NCBI RefSeq assembly: GCF_003001815.1 | Contig: NZ_PVMZ01000034.1 | Location: forward strand, 1 to 64,000 | Length of the DNA: 64,000 nucleotides | Direction: 5' to 3' | From: Actinoplanes italicus | GTDB taxonomy: Bacteria; Actinomycetota; Actinomycetes; Mycobacteriales; Micromonosporaceae | In this document: positions 34,792-43,801 of the stretch, one piece after another | How the letters are laid out: every line of letters begins with the position of its first letter | Numbering within the stretch: position 1 is the stretch's first letter | Notes under the pieces: model-generated | The model's input: the letters and a program-made list of their open reading frames with translations, nothing else | The model's database searches: none | What the model was told of the DNA's origin: nothing | Translations under genes and position numbers: made by a program

Positions 34792-35574
34792 TCAGGCGTC
34801 GGAGGGCAGGAGACGGCGGCCGAACTCGATGGTGTCGAGGTCGCCGTGGAACTGGTCGGTGTCGATGTCGCTCTGGGCGGCGTTGACGCGCTTGCCGCCG
34901 ATCACCACGTTGCCGCTGGGCAGGATGTCCCGCAGCGGACCGGTCTGCTGCGCGGGCGGCACCACCTGGCGGCCGGTGGCCGGGTCGTGGACGCGGATCT
35001 GGAACAGCACCGGCGACAGCCGTACGCACGTCACCCGGTACCAGGTGCCCACGGCCAGCGTGAGGTCGGCGGGAAGAAGCACGAACTCGGTGCCGTCGGA
35101 CCAGCGGCACGACGGACGACCGCCGTCGACCTGCATCTTCCACTGGCTGAGGCCCGCGCCCGCGGCACCGAACTGGAAGACGTTCTGCCCGGCGGCGCTG
35201 GACGGCGGCTCGGTCAGGCGGATGTCGGCGCCGAACACGAACCGGCCCTCCCCCGCGTCACCGGGCACCAGGGTCACCGTGCGAGCGGGGCGGACGATCG
35301 CCTGCGGGCAGGGCGCGGTCGTGCAGCTGCCGCCGGGGAACCTCAGGAAGCGGTTGCCGTTCGCCTCCGTCATCGAGGTCACGGCTCCGCCCGTACCGGA
35401 GAGGATGTTGCCGTTGAGGTCTTTGCCGCTGCTGTCGGCGACCTGGCCGGAATCGGTGAGATCGCCGAGGTAGCGGAGTTCCAGTTCGCCGGGAGGCGGC
35501 GCGGCCGTCGCGGGGGTCGCGGCGGCGAGGGCGGCCGCGCAAGCCGCGCCGATGAGGGTACGCACAAACGTCAT
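34792..35574 (-). CDS. Secreted LamG/concanavalin-A-like protein
   Basis: A 260-aa secreted protein. The Sec signal peptide MTFVRTLIGAACAAALAAATPATA is cleaved near residue 25. The mature part reads as a jelly-roll lectin-like domain (FVFGADIRLTEPPS; NVFQFGAAGAGLSQWKMQVDGG; GTWYRVTCVRLSPVLFQIRV; QFHGDLDTIEFGRR), with paired cysteines likely bridged. Such domains bind polysaccharides or glycans. The ATG at 35574 starts the signal peptide. Confidence 0.78.
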   Translation of the reverse strand: MTFVRTLIGAACAAALAAATPATAAPPPGELELRYLGDLTDSGQVADSSGKDLNGNILSGTGGAVTSMTEANGNRFLRFPGGSCTTAPCPQAIVRPARTVTLVPGDAGEGRFVFGADIRLTEPPSSAAGQNVFQFGAAGAGLSQWKMQVDGGRPSCRWSDGTEFVLLPADLTLAVGTWYRVTCVRLSPVLFQIRVHDPATGRQVVPPAQQTGPLRDILPSGNVVIGGKRVNAAQSDIDTDQFHGDLDTIEFGRRLLPSDA

Positions 35575-35659
35575 ACCCGGCAGTGCACCGGAGCGTCCGG
35601 CCGGAATCGTGCGTTTCTGTGCGACCGCCGGGCGGATCACCTGACAGGCTGACCCGCTT

Positions 35660-36049
35660 TCAGTCGAGACAGAACTCGTTGCCCTCGATGTCCTGCATCA
35701 CGATGCACGATTCGTTCACCCCGTCGGCGATGAGCACCTGGAAGCAGGTCGCGCCGAGCGCTTCGAGGCGGGCGCGCTCGGCCTGCAGCACGGCCAGGCG
35801 CTCCTCACCGACCAGTCCGGTGCCGACGCGGACGTCGAGGTGCACCCGGTTCTTGACGACCTTGCCCTCGGGGACGCGCTGGAAGTACAGCCGCGGGCCG
35901 TCCCCGGCCGGGTCGACGCAGGCGTACCAGCCCGCCCCGCTCTTCACCGTCTTGGCCGGGACGTAGCCGAGCACCTCGCACCAGAATCGGCCGACCCGCT
36001 CAGGGTCGGCGCAGTCGAAGGTGACCTGGAACTGCCTGACCGTCGCCAT
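35660..36049 (-). CDS. VOC/glyoxalase-like protein
   Basis: A 129-aa VOC-fold protein. FQVTFDCADPERVGRFWCEVLGY is the first module, RLYFQRVPEGKVVKNRVHLDVRV the metal-binding hairpin, and IVMQDIEGNEFCLD the last strand. It shares the KVVKNRVH and EGNEFC signatures with the protein at 21623, so the two are paralogues. Its 5' end lies next to the twin-hairpin region. Confidence 0.86.
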   Translation of the reverse strand: MATVRQFQVTFDCADPERVGRFWCEVLGYVPAKTVKSGAGWYACVDPAGDGPRLYFQRVPEGKVVKNRVHLDVRVGTGLVGEERLAVLQAERARLEALGATCFQVLIADGVNESCIVMQDIEGNEFCLD

Positions 36050-36092
36050 GCCGTCACCCTAGACCGAAGATCCTTCACGGCCGAGAACACGG

Positions 36093-36147
36093 CCGGCTGT
36101 GTCGTTCCGCTGCCTCGAATGCCGAGACAGCGGAACGACACAGCCGG
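36093..36147. repeat. Long inverted repeat 1 (24-bp arms, 7-bp loop)
   Basis: Arms at 36093-36116 and 36124-36147 pair in 23 of 24 positions, the exception being a G-T. The arms contain GTCGTTCCGCTG. It lies between the start of the VOC gene and the end of the GH81 gene, both on the minus strand. It has no T-run, so it is not a standard intrinsic terminator, but could end or stabilise the GH81 mRNA. Confidence 0.85.
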
Positions 36148-36156
36148 GAGCTGACA

Positions 36157-36205
36157 GCTGTCGCGTACCGCTGTCTCAGGGGCTGAGACAGCGGTACGCG
36201 ACAGC
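36157..36205. repeat. Long inverted repeat 2 (23-bp arms, 3-bp loop)
   Basis: Perfect 23-bp arms at 36157-36179 and 36183-36205 separated by GGG. The arm includes GTACCGCTGTCTCAG and shares the CCGCTGTCTC core with the adjacent repeat 1, so the two are related palindromes set side by side. It ends 9 bp before the stop codon of the GH81 gene. Possible roles are terminator, mRNA 3'-end stabiliser, or a REP-like dispersed element. Confidence 0.88.
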
Positions 36206-36213
36206 CAGTGGAA

Positions 36214-39200
36214 TTACAGGGGCAGCCAGAGCGACAGCGCGTTCGGCGGCTCCCAGCCCACCAGCGACGTGTGCGCCTGGCGGCACTGGTAGCGCGTGCC
36301 GCTGTAGGTCACGGTCGCCCCGACGGCGTACGCGGTGTTCGCCGCCCACGTCGTGGTCCCGGAGGTCGGCGGGGTCGTGGTCGGCTGGGTCGTCGGCGCG
36401 GTGGTCGGGGCGACGGTGGTGCCGCACGCTCCGTACACCTTGAACTCGAAGAGCGAGTAGCCGTACGGCGTGGCCCTGGTCGTGCCGTTGACCCGGACGT
36501 AGCGGCCGCTTCCGGACAGGTTGACCGTGTCGGTCCCGCCGTCGCCGCCGGTGACGGTGGCCGCGGTGGTCCAGTTGGTGCCGTCGGTCGAGCGCTGGAT
36601 GGTGTACGCCGAACCGTACGCGGCCTCCCAGAGCAGCTCGGCGCGGGTCAGCGCCTGGCTGGAGCCGAGGTCGACCTGCAGCCACTGCGGGTCGGCGAAC
36701 GCGCTGGACCAGCGGGTGGCGGCGTCACCGTCGACGGCCCGGCTCGCCGGGTAGTCGGCGTTCTCCAGCGACGACGCGGTGGCCGGCTTGCCCTGCGACA
36801 GCAGCGGCCCGGTGGTGCAGCTGGACGGCGGCGGGGACGACGGCGGCGGGGTCACCACCCCTCCCCCGCTGGCGTTGCCACCACTCCACGTCAGGGCACC
36901 GGCGGTGACGGTCTTACCGGCGGGGACGCTGACCGAGCGGCCGTCGGAGAACGCGACCGTCAGGGCGCTGTTGGTGATGTTCGAGGCGACGTACGTCTTG
37001 GCGCCGTTCTTGCTGAACACCTTCGCCAGCGGGTGGTTCGCGGTGACGGTCTTGTCGATCGTGCCGAGGGCGGCGAGGTTGCGGATCCAGTGGAAGGTGT
37101 GTGCTTTGCTCTCACCCTCCTCGGAGGTGTAGTTGCCGCCGCTGGCCCGGAACTTCGACAGTGCCCCGTCACCGTCGCCGAGGGCGAGGTACTGCCAGTG
37201 CATGTCACGCCACTGCTGCGGTTCGCCGCCGTTGTTGCGGACCAGCTCGGCGTAGGTGTCGCGGACCGACTGCGGGTGGTCGCCTAGGTAGAGCTGGCCG
37301 CCGGTCATCGGCAGCATGTTGATGCCGACGACGAGGGCGTGCTCGCCGCTGAACCAGGTGGCGTAGGCACCGCCGGAGCCCCAGACGATGGCCGCGTAGT
37401 TGTGACCCCACTGGGTGGGGAAGTTCTCGCCGGTGACGTCGAACCAGTACTCGTTGATCGCCGCGGCCTGCGTGGTGTGCAGCCAGATGCCGGCGTCACG
37501 GACGGCCGCGTTGCCGGTGGCCTGACCCCACTGGATGAGGGCGTTGGAGAAGTTCTGGCCCTCCGACGAGGACTCCTGGTTGTTGCCGGCACCGAACGCG
37601 CCGTGCCCGGAGGCCCAGTCATGACCCGCATAGATGTCGAAGTCACGCAGGTACGGGAAACGCGTGTCGTTGCGGTCGTAGTTGTTGGCGTCGCGGATCA
37701 GCAGGTCGACCATGCCACCGTACTGACCGGCCGACGCCCAGTTGGGGTCGAACTTGGCCAGCGTGGCGGCCGCGGCCACGTAGTAGCCGTAGTGGAAGTG
37801 GTGGTCGTTGAGGTCCTCGTCGCTGGCGTACGACGCCGGGTAACCGATGAGGGTGCCCCAGTTCTTGTCGTAGTAGAAGACGCGCGCGCTCTTGCCGGAC
37901 GTCGCCGTGAACCAGTCCGTGATCCGGGTCTTGATGACGCTGAGCGCCTTGTCCCGCACCGCGGTGAGGTTGAGCTGGTCGGCGATCTCGGCGATCCGGG
38001 CGGCACGGCCGAGGCCCTTGCCGGTCCAGTACGTGTCGTCACCACGGAAGTCGGCCGGGTTGTTCAGCTCGGCGTTCAGGTAGTTCGTGATGGTGGTGAG
38101 GTCGGCGCCGCTGTTGTCGGCGACGGCCGGGATCTCCGGCAGCACACCGGTGTACTTCATCGTGGTCTGGAACTGGGTTCCGGTCACGATCTTCATGCGG
38201 CCGCGCGGGGAGACGTACGTCTGCGTTGCCGGTGTCGACCCGGTGAGGTATCGCCACTGATGCGGGTAGAGCCCGATGACCGTGCCGGAACCGCTGCCCT
38301 CACGCGCCGTGGTGGTGAAGCCGTAGGTCGTGCTGACCGTGCCGGTGGCCTGGTTGTACGAGTACGAGACCCGGGTGCCGGTCACGTGGTTGTGCGCGAA
38401 CTGGTTCCACGAGTCGGCCAGCGCGATCTTGTCAGCGGTGCTGTTCGCGGTCGTGGTCGGCAGCACGGCGACGGTGTAGTAGCCCTTGCCCGCGAGGTTG
38501 GAGCGGAACGTGTTGCCGCTCGCGCTCCAGGTCGCCCCGCTCGGTGCCCAGGCGACGTAGTCCTGGCCGGCGATCGAGAAGCCGAGCCGGTTGCCGCTGT
38601 TCTGCCAGGCGGTCGGCGGCCCGGTCACGCTCAGCAGCGCGTCACCGCCGGTGACCTGGTAGTAGGACAGCGGCAGGCCGTGCCCGATGGTCGCCTTCAG
38701 GGTGCGGGTGCCGTCGCTCCACGACGGGGTGACGGTCCAGTCGGTCCAGCCGTCCACCAGCGCCTTCGGCGCGTTCAACCCCGCAACCCCGGCGACGACC
38801 TTCTGGGCGTACGGGAAGTGGTACTCACCGAGGCCGGTGGCGCTGCCGCTGATCGCCGGCGTCTGCTCGTAGGAGAGCCCGAGACCGGTGGCGGACGGCC
38901 GGTAGGCGACCGGGTGGGCGTACAGCGCCTGCGAGAAGTTGCAGTCGTCGCCCTTCTTGAACAGCAGCGACGACCACCAGTCGTTGGTCGGCACGGCGCC
39001 CTTGGGCGCGTTCGCGGTGACGTTCTCCCGTGGGTTGGTCGACACCGATCCGCAGCCCGACGGCAGCTTCGCGCCGGCCGGGAGGGTCTCGGTGTAGCTG
39101 CCGGCGCCGATCGTGCCGGCGCTGGCGGTGCCGGTGAACGTGACGGCCAGCAGACCGGAGCCGGCCGCGACGACGGCCGCGGCGGCGAGCCCGGCCCATC

Positions 39201-39255
39201 GTGTGGGCCGGCCGGCCCGGTGTCGGCCGGGTGCCGGTGTGGCGGGTGAACCCAT
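36214..39255 (-). CDS. Secreted GH81 endo-beta-1,3-glucanase with CBM32-like and CBM5/12-like modules
   Basis: A 1013-aa modular enzyme. A signal peptide ends near residue 48 (TGTASAG). The GH81 catalytic domain (about 55-735) has NDHHFHYGYYV (about 480, Asp and His) and NNQESSSEGQNFSNAL (about 560, catalytic Glu residues) in the family's order. A Pro/Ser linker leads to an F5/8C-type carbohydrate module (about 770-905), a Thr/Pro linker and a CBM5/12-like chitin/glucan-binding module (WAANTAYAVGATVTYSG to the end). It would hydrolyse beta-1,3-glucan such as fungal cell wall. GGAGG fixes the ATG. A LacI-type palindrome lies 78 bp upstream. Confidence 0.92.
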   Translation of the reverse strand: MGSPATPAPGRHRAGRPTRWAGLAAAAVVAAGSGLLAVTFTGTASAGTIGAGSYTETLPAGAKLPSGCGSVSTNPRENVTANAPKGAVPTNDWWSSLLFKKGDDCNFSQALYAHPVAYRPSATGLGLSYEQTPAISGSATGLGEYHFPYAQKVVAGVAGLNAPKALVDGWTDWTVTPSWSDGTRTLKATIGHGLPLSYYQVTGGDALLSVTGPPTAWQNSGNRLGFSIAGQDYVAWAPSGATWSASGNTFRSNLAGKGYYTVAVLPTTTANSTADKIALADSWNQFAHNHVTGTRVSYSYNQATGTVSTTYGFTTTAREGSGSGTVIGLYPHQWRYLTGSTPATQTYVSPRGRMKIVTGTQFQTTMKYTGVLPEIPAVADNSGADLTTITNYLNAELNNPADFRGDDTYWTGKGLGRAARIAEIADQLNLTAVRDKALSVIKTRITDWFTATSGKSARVFYYDKNWGTLIGYPASYASDEDLNDHHFHYGYYVAAAATLAKFDPNWASAGQYGGMVDLLIRDANNYDRNDTRFPYLRDFDIYAGHDWASGHGAFGAGNNQESSSEGQNFSNALIQWGQATGNAAVRDAGIWLHTTQAAAINEYWFDVTGENFPTQWGHNYAAIVWGSGGAYATWFSGEHALVVGINMLPMTGGQLYLGDHPQSVRDTYAELVRNNGGEPQQWRDMHWQYLALGDGDGALSKFRASGGNYTSEEGESKAHTFHWIRNLAALGTIDKTVTANHPLAKVFSKNGAKTYVASNITNSALTVAFSDGRSVSVPAGKTVTAGALTWSGGNASGGGVVTPPPSSPPPSSCTTGPLLSQGKPATASSLENADYPASRAVDGDAATRWSSAFADPQWLQVDLGSSQALTRAELLWEAAYGSAYTIQRSTDGTNWTTAATVTGGDGGTDTVNLSGSGRYVRVNGTTRATPYGYSLFEFKVYGACGTTVAPTTAPTTQPTTTPPTSGTTTWAANTAYAVGATVTYSGTRYQCRQAHTSLVGWEPPNALSLWLPL

Positions 39256-39332
39256 GGACAAGCCTCCGATGGGGATGGTGCTGCGGCGTCAAGTCGCGCA
39301 AGCGGGGGGTGAGAGGGGATGCGCGAGAACGT

Positions 39333-39344
39333 GAGAGCGCTCTC
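39333..39344. promoter_or_regulatory. LacI/CebR-type operator GAGAGCGCTCTC
   Basis: A perfect 12-bp palindrome lies 78 bp upstream of the glucanase start. It resembles the TGGGAGCGCTCCCA operator that CebR and other LacI-family repressors bind in actinomycetes, with the central GAGCGCTC conserved. It probably couples the glucanase to sugar availability; the repressor is not encoded in this window. Confidence 0.6.
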
Positions 39345-39421
39345 TTGGGCGAGACGCTAACTGTTACCAGCCACTTCGGTCAATGTTTCCAACCAGTTAC
39401 CCGCGGTCATACGGTGAACCC

Positions 39422-40108
39422 ATGAAGTTTCTTCTCACCTCGTCGGGCATCTGCAACCCGAGCATCGCCGGCGCTCTCGTCGACCTGCTGGGCAAGCCGA
39501 TCGCCGAGTCCACGGCCCTGTTCGTCCCGACCGGCGTCTACCCCTTCCCCGGCGGAGGCGAGAGCGCGTGGAAGGCGATCCACGGCCGGCCCTCGACCCC
39601 GCTGGCCGAGCTGGGCTGGAAATCCGTCGGGATGCTGGAGCTCACCGCGCTGCCCACGATCAGGCGGGAGAACTGGGTCCCGGCGGTCCGGGAGGCCGAC
39701 GCCCTGCTGGTCTGGGGTGGCGATGTGCTGTACCTGACCTACTGGCTGCGCCGCTCGGGGCTGGCCGACCTGCTGCCGTCGCTGGACGACACGGTCTGGG
39801 TGGGGGTCAGCGCCGGGAGCATCGCGGTCACCCCGTACAACTGCGACGCCGAGTTCGACCTGCAGTTCGTCCCCGACGGCAGCGACATGGGGCGGGGCGC
39901 CGACCGGGCGCTGGGACTGGTGGACTTCACGCTGTATCCCCACCTCAACCATCCGGACATGGAGGACACCACGCCGGCCAACATCCGGAAGTGGGCGTCG
40001 GGAATCCCCGTCCCGACCTACGCCATCGACGACAGCACCGCCATCAAGGTCGTCGACGGCGCCGTGGAGGTCGTCTCCGAGGGCGACTGGGAACTGATCG
40101 ACCCCTGA
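39422..40108 (+). CDS. Peptidase S51 (peptidase E-like)
   Basis: A 228-aa protein with a class I glutamine-amidotransferase-like fold. MKFLLTSSGICNPSIAGALVDLLG is the first strand, ADALLVWGGDVLYLTYWLRRSGL the Gly-rich turn, and VWVGVSAGSIAVTP the nucleophile elbow with Ser. FTLYPHLNHPDMED holds the His. These are cytosolic dipeptidases or cyanophycinase relatives. It is divergent from the glucanase, sharing the 166-bp intergenic region with the operator. Confidence 0.86.
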   Translation: MKFLLTSSGICNPSIAGALVDLLGKPIAESTALFVPTGVYPFPGGGESAWKAIHGRPSTPLAELGWKSVGMLELTALPTIRRENWVPAVREADALLVWGGDVLYLTYWLRRSGLADLLPSLDDTVWVGVSAGSIAVTPYNCDAEFDLQFVPDGSDMGRGADRALGLVDFTLYPHLNHPDMEDTTPANIRKWASGIPVPTYAIDDSTAIKVVDGAVEVVSEGDWELIDP

Positions 40109-40114
40109 GCGGGG

Positions 40115-40342
40115 TCAGCGGTTGCGATTGCGGGGGTGGTTCTTGGCGGTGCGCTCGTTGCCGTGCCGGTAGTTGCCGGTGAGCCGGGCCATCAGCTCCT
40201 GCGGGTCCTGGTCCTCGACGTCGACCAGGAAGCGGGCCGCCGCGGCGCCCCGCAGCACTCCGGCCGGGCGGCCGTGGTGCAGCATCTCGATGTCGCCGTT
40301 CTTGCGCTGCCGGTAGGTGAAGCCTTCAGGAGCATTCGTCAC
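40115..40342 (-). CDS. Small hypothetical basic protein
   Basis: A 75-aa protein: FTYRQRKNGDIEMLHHGRPAGVL in the first half, and the Arg/Asn-rich tail RTAKNHPRNRNR. A compact alpha+beta fold of an unnamed actinobacterial type is plausible. It is convergent with peptidase E, 6 bp apart. Confidence 0.6.
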   Translation of the reverse strand: MTNAPEGFTYRQRKNGDIEMLHHGRPAGVLRGAAAARFLVDVEDQDPQELMARLTGNYRHGNERTAKNHPRNRNR

Positions 40343-40422
40343 CCGCGCATCGTGCCCGCGACCAGCACCGGCCGCGACCGGTTTATCGGCGGAGCCCGGC
40401 GCGCCGCCCGGTCACCGGCGTG

Positions 40423-41178
40423 TCAGGCCGCGGCGGTTCCCAGCGCCCATTCGACGACCACGGTCACCGTGAGACTCTGGCGTCCCGGCTCGATCGGCGC
40501 CGCCGCGTCCGCCGAGGCCATCAGGGTCTTGTGGCTGTAACCGCCGAAGGTCGGCGTCTCCTCGCTCACCCGCACCACGCGGCCGAGCGGGCGACCGGCC
40601 TCACCGGCGTAGAGCACCGCCTTCGCCCGGGCGTCGGCGAACGCCGCCTTGCGGGCCTCGGCGAGCAGCGCGTCGTCCTTCTCGATCGCGAACGACACGT
40701 TGCTGAGCCGGGCCGCGTCCCCGCCCGCCTCGACGGTCTCGGAGATCAGGGTTCCGGCACGTGCCAGGTCACGGACGGTCACGGTGAGCCCCTGGCTCGC
40801 CGTGTAGCCGGTGATCTTCCCGTCGTCCTTCTGGGTGGTGCCGACGGTGACGTTCACGGTCTGCATGTCGTCGCGGGCCGTCCCGGCGCGCACGAGCGAG
40901 TCCCGCATCTTGATGGCTGCCGCGGTGGCCCGGTCCAGGGCCTCCTTGACCGTGGCGCCGGTGGTCTCCACCGCGAAGTCGGCGGTGAGCGTGTCGGGCT
41001 CCCCGAACACCTCGCCGGTGCCGGTCACCGTGATGCCCTCCCGCGGGTCCTCGGCGAGTCGCGAAACCATCGGCGCGCCCGGCGACGCGGCCGCCGGCAG
41101 GCCGCTGATCAGGGAGGACGGGACGGCGGTGAGGGTCGCCAGGACGAGCGCGGGCACCGTGGCGCGGTTGCGGTTCAT
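40423..41178 (-). CDS. Secreted SIMPL-domain protein (DUF541)
   Basis: A 251-aa exported protein. The signal peptide (ATVPALVLATLTAVPSSLISG, cleavage near residue 32) precedes a SIMPL domain with ITVTGTGEVFGEPDTLTADF, IKMRDSLVRAGTARDDMQT and LTVTVRDLARAGTLISETV, then AIEKDDALLAEARKAAFADARAKAVLYAGEAG. SIMPL proteins form periplasmic-type oligomers of uncertain role (oxidative stress, signalling). The ATG sits in unusually AT-rich DNA (TTAATCCACTTTAACACC), possibly part of its promoter. Confidence 0.87.
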   Translation of the reverse strand: MNRNRATVPALVLATLTAVPSSLISGLPAAASPGAPMVSRLAEDPREGITVTGTGEVFGEPDTLTADFAVETTGATVKEALDRATAAAIKMRDSLVRAGTARDDMQTVNVTVGTTQKDDGKITGYTASQGLTVTVRDLARAGTLISETVEAGGDAARLSNVSFAIEKDDALLAEARKAAFADARAKAVLYAGEAGRPLGRVVRVSEETPTFGGYSHKTLMASADAAAPIEPGRQSLTVTVVVEWALGTAAA

Positions 41179-41214
41179 TTAATCCACTTTAACACCTTTT
41201 GCGCGGGTACGAAC

Positions 41215-41679
41215 TCAGGCGTCACGGGGTTTCCGCACCTCGATCAGGCGCTCGTCCGAGTCGACGAGGAGACTCCCCGTGTCGCCGATGCGGCCCACGA
41301 CGGTTCCCGGGGCGGTGAATCCGAACTCGGCAGCCGCCCAACCGGCGACGGCCGGCTCCAGTGACGCCTCGTGGTAGTCGCACTCGACGATCTCCAGAGC
41401 GTGGACGACGACCGTGACGTGCGCGGACGGCTCCGCGCGGGCGATGTCGGGACTGACCCGCAGCAGCCCGGCCCGCAACCGGCCGATCTCACCGGCGCTC
41501 ACCCGCAACGGGCCGCCCCGGAAGCCGTCGACGATCCGGGAGGCCTCCAGCCACAGCCGGTCAGCGACGGGCTCGGCTTCGGACGGGGGCGTCGCTGACC
41601 GTACCGCCTCGGCCTTGATCCCGAGAAAGAGGAAGTAGCGCGGCTCCTTGAGACGGCCCCGGAAACGGTGGTTTCGCAC
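41215..41679 (-). CDS. Hypothetical protein
   Basis: A 154-aa protein without a recognised domain. The N terminus is basic (RNHRFRGRLKEPRYF), the middle carries RIVDGFRGGPLRVSAGEIGRL, and the end VGRIGDTGSLLVDSDERLIEVRK reads as a beta domain. It is divergent from the helicase gene, 65 bp apart. Confidence 0.6.
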   Translation of the reverse strand: MRNHRFRGRLKEPRYFLFLGIKAEAVRSATPPSEAEPVADRLWLEASRIVDGFRGGPLRVSAGEIGRLRAGLLRVSPDIARAEPSAHVTVVVHALEIVECDYHEASLEPAVAGWAAAEFGFTAPGTVVGRIGDTGSLLVDSDERLIEVRKPRDA

Positions 41680-41744
41680 GGCGGCCAGTGTGCCGGAGCG
41701 GGGCCGTGACGACGCGGACGGATCGTTCTCCTAAGGTTGTCGGC

Positions 41745-43418
41745 ATGGAAACACATGCACTCGAGTCCGATGCAGGTTTCGCCGGACTGGGGCTGCGGGA
41801 GGAACTGCTCCGTGCACTGACCAACCTCGGCTACGAAGAGCCCACCCCCATCCAGCAGGAGTCGATCCCGCCGCTGCTGGCCGGCAACGACCTGGTCGGG
41901 CAGGCCGCCACCGGCACCGGCAAGACCGCCGCGTTCGCGCTGCCACTGCTGCACCTGCTCGCCGACGGCAAACGCGGCACCGGCCCGATGGCGCTGGTGC
42001 TCGTGCCGACCCGTGAGCTGGCCGAGCAGGTGTCGCAGGCGGTCCACCGCTACGGGCGCGATCTGGGCGTGCGGGTGCTGCCCGTCTACGGCGGCCAGCC
42101 GATCGGCCGGCAGCTGCAGGCCCTGGCACGGGGTGTCGACGTGGTCGTCGGTACGCCCGGGCGGGTGCTCGACCACATCGAGCGGGAGACACTGCAGCTC
42201 AGCGACGTACGCACGGTCGTGCTCGACGAGGCCGACGAGATGCTCGACATGGGCTTCGCCGAGGACATCGAGGCCATCCTCTCCGAGACCCCCGCCGAGC
42301 GGCAGACCGTGCTGTTCTCCGCCACGATGCCGCCCCGCATCGACAGCATCGCCCGCCGCCACCTGCGCGAGCCGGTCCGGATCACGATGGGCCGCAAGGC
42401 CGTCGCGCCGGGCGAGGTCCCGCTGATCCGGCAGACCGCCTACATCGTGGCCCGCGCGCACCGGTCGGCCGCGCTCGGCCGGATCCTCGACGTGGAGGTG
42501 CCGACCTCGGCGATCGTCTTCTGCCGCACGCGGGAGGAGGTCGACCAGGTCACCGAGACGCTCAACGGGCGCGGTTACCGGGCCGAGGCGCTGCACGGCG
42601 GCATGAGCCAGGACCAGCGAGACAGGGTGATGGGACGGCTGCGGGCCGGCACCACCGAGCTGCTCGTCGCGACCGACGTGGCGGCCCGCGGACTGGACGT
42701 CGAGCAGCTGACCCACGTCATCAACTTCAACCTGCCGGTCGCTCCGGAGGCGTACGTGCACCGCATCGGCCGGGTCGGCCGGGCCGGGCGCGAGGGCTCC
42801 GCGATCACCCTGGCCGAGCCCCGCGACCAGCGGATGCTCAAGGCCATCGAGCGGCTCACCGGGCAGCGCATCACCCTGGAGAAACTGCCGACCGTCACCG
42901 ACCTGCGGGCCCGGCGCCTCGAGGTCACCCGCACGGCGCTGCAGACCAGCCTCGAGACCGACGACCTGGAGCGGTTCCGGGTCGTGCTCGACTCGCTGAC
43001 CGACGAGTTCGACGTCGAGAACATCGCACTCGCGGCCGTGAAGCTGCTCCACGAGGCGGCGGGCGGCGACCGCGACGAGGACGAGATCCCCACCCCGTCG
43101 GTGGCGCCCGAACGGCGCACCCCGCAGACCCGAGACCCCCGGCCCGGCGGCCGGCGCGACCGCGGGCACAACGCGGAGGTCGCCCGTCTGTTCTTCGGTA
43201 TCGGCCGCCGTGCCGGGCTGCGCCCGCAGGACCTGGTCGGCGCGATCGCCGGCGAGTCCGGGCTGGCTTCCCGCGACATCGGCGCCATCCAGATCACCGA
43301 CCGGTTCTCGCTGGTCGAGGTCCCGGAACCGGCGGCCGACATGGTGATCGCGGCGATGCAGCGCGCCACGATCAGGGGTCGCCGGCCGACGGTCCGGCGT
43401 GAGCGTTTCGTGCGCTGA
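41745..43418 (+). CDS. DEAD-box ATP-dependent RNA helicase (DeaD/DbpA-like)
   Basis: A 557-aa helicase. In order: Q-motif (GYEEPTPIQQESIPPLLAG), Walker A (AATGTGKTAAF), PTRELAEQ, the DEAD box DEADEML, SATMP, and the C-terminal HRIGRVGRAGREGSA. A Gly/Arg-rich linker is followed by a DbpA-type RNA-binding fold (about 470-550, RLFFGIGRRAGLRPQDLVGAI). It would unwind rRNA or mRNA duplexes, e.g. in ribosome assembly or cold adaptation. The ATG at 41745 begins the folded part. Confidence 0.92.
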   Translation: METHALESDAGFAGLGLREELLRALTNLGYEEPTPIQQESIPPLLAGNDLVGQAATGTGKTAAFALPLLHLLADGKRGTGPMALVLVPTRELAEQVSQAVHRYGRDLGVRVLPVYGGQPIGRQLQALARGVDVVVGTPGRVLDHIERETLQLSDVRTVVLDEADEMLDMGFAEDIEAILSETPAERQTVLFSATMPPRIDSIARRHLREPVRITMGRKAVAPGEVPLIRQTAYIVARAHRSAALGRILDVEVPTSAIVFCRTREEVDQVTETLNGRGYRAEALHGGMSQDQRDRVMGRLRAGTTELLVATDVAARGLDVEQLTHVINFNLPVAPEAYVHRIGRVGRAGREGSAITLAEPRDQRMLKAIERLTGQRITLEKLPTVTDLRARRLEVTRTALQTSLETDDLERFRVVLDSLTDEFDVENIALAAVKLLHEAAGGDRDEDEIPTPSVAPERRTPQTRDPRPGGRRDRGHNAEVARLFFGIGRRAGLRPQDLVGAIAGESGLASRDIGAIQITDRFSLVEVPEPAADMVIAAMQRATIRGRRPTVRRERFVR

Positions 43419-43424
43419 GGGTTT

Positions 43425-43703
43425 CTAGAAGGGTGCGGGGCCGCTGCCGGCGAGCGACACCAGGATCTGCGTCGCGAGCAGCTTGCGCACGCCGGTGACG
43501 GCCACCGAACCGGTCTGGTCGTATGGCAGCTCGAGGGTCAAGCCGTCACCGGCATTCCGGATGTCGTCGTCGGTGCGGTCCGGGCGGAAGGTGCCGCCCC
43601 ATCCGTCGACGCCGCCGCGCTGGTTGGTGCTGAGTGAGGCCATGCCGGACACGCGTGTGCCGTCGACGAGGGTGAGCCTCGCCGGACCGGAATAGGTCGT
43701 CAT
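43425..43703 (-). CDS. Small hypothetical protein
   Basis: A 92-aa beta-rich protein (MTTYSGPARLTLVDGTRVSG; NQRGGVDGWGGTFRPDRTDDDI; LTLELPYDQTGSVAVTGVR). I do not recognise it; the pattern resembles a small Tudor/SH3-like barrel. Convergent with the helicase. Confidence 0.6.
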   Translation of the reverse strand: MTTYSGPARLTLVDGTRVSGMASLSTNQRGGVDGWGGTFRPDRTDDDIRNAGDGLTLELPYDQTGSVAVTGVRKLLATQILVSLAGSGPAPF

Positions 43704-43801
43704 AAACCCCAACCGTAGTCGGCGGCCCGGGCGGCGAACGGCCCGACGGTGCGATGTCCCCGTCCGTCTGTTCCGAAACCGGCGTGAAAGGAGGCGCAAC
43801 C

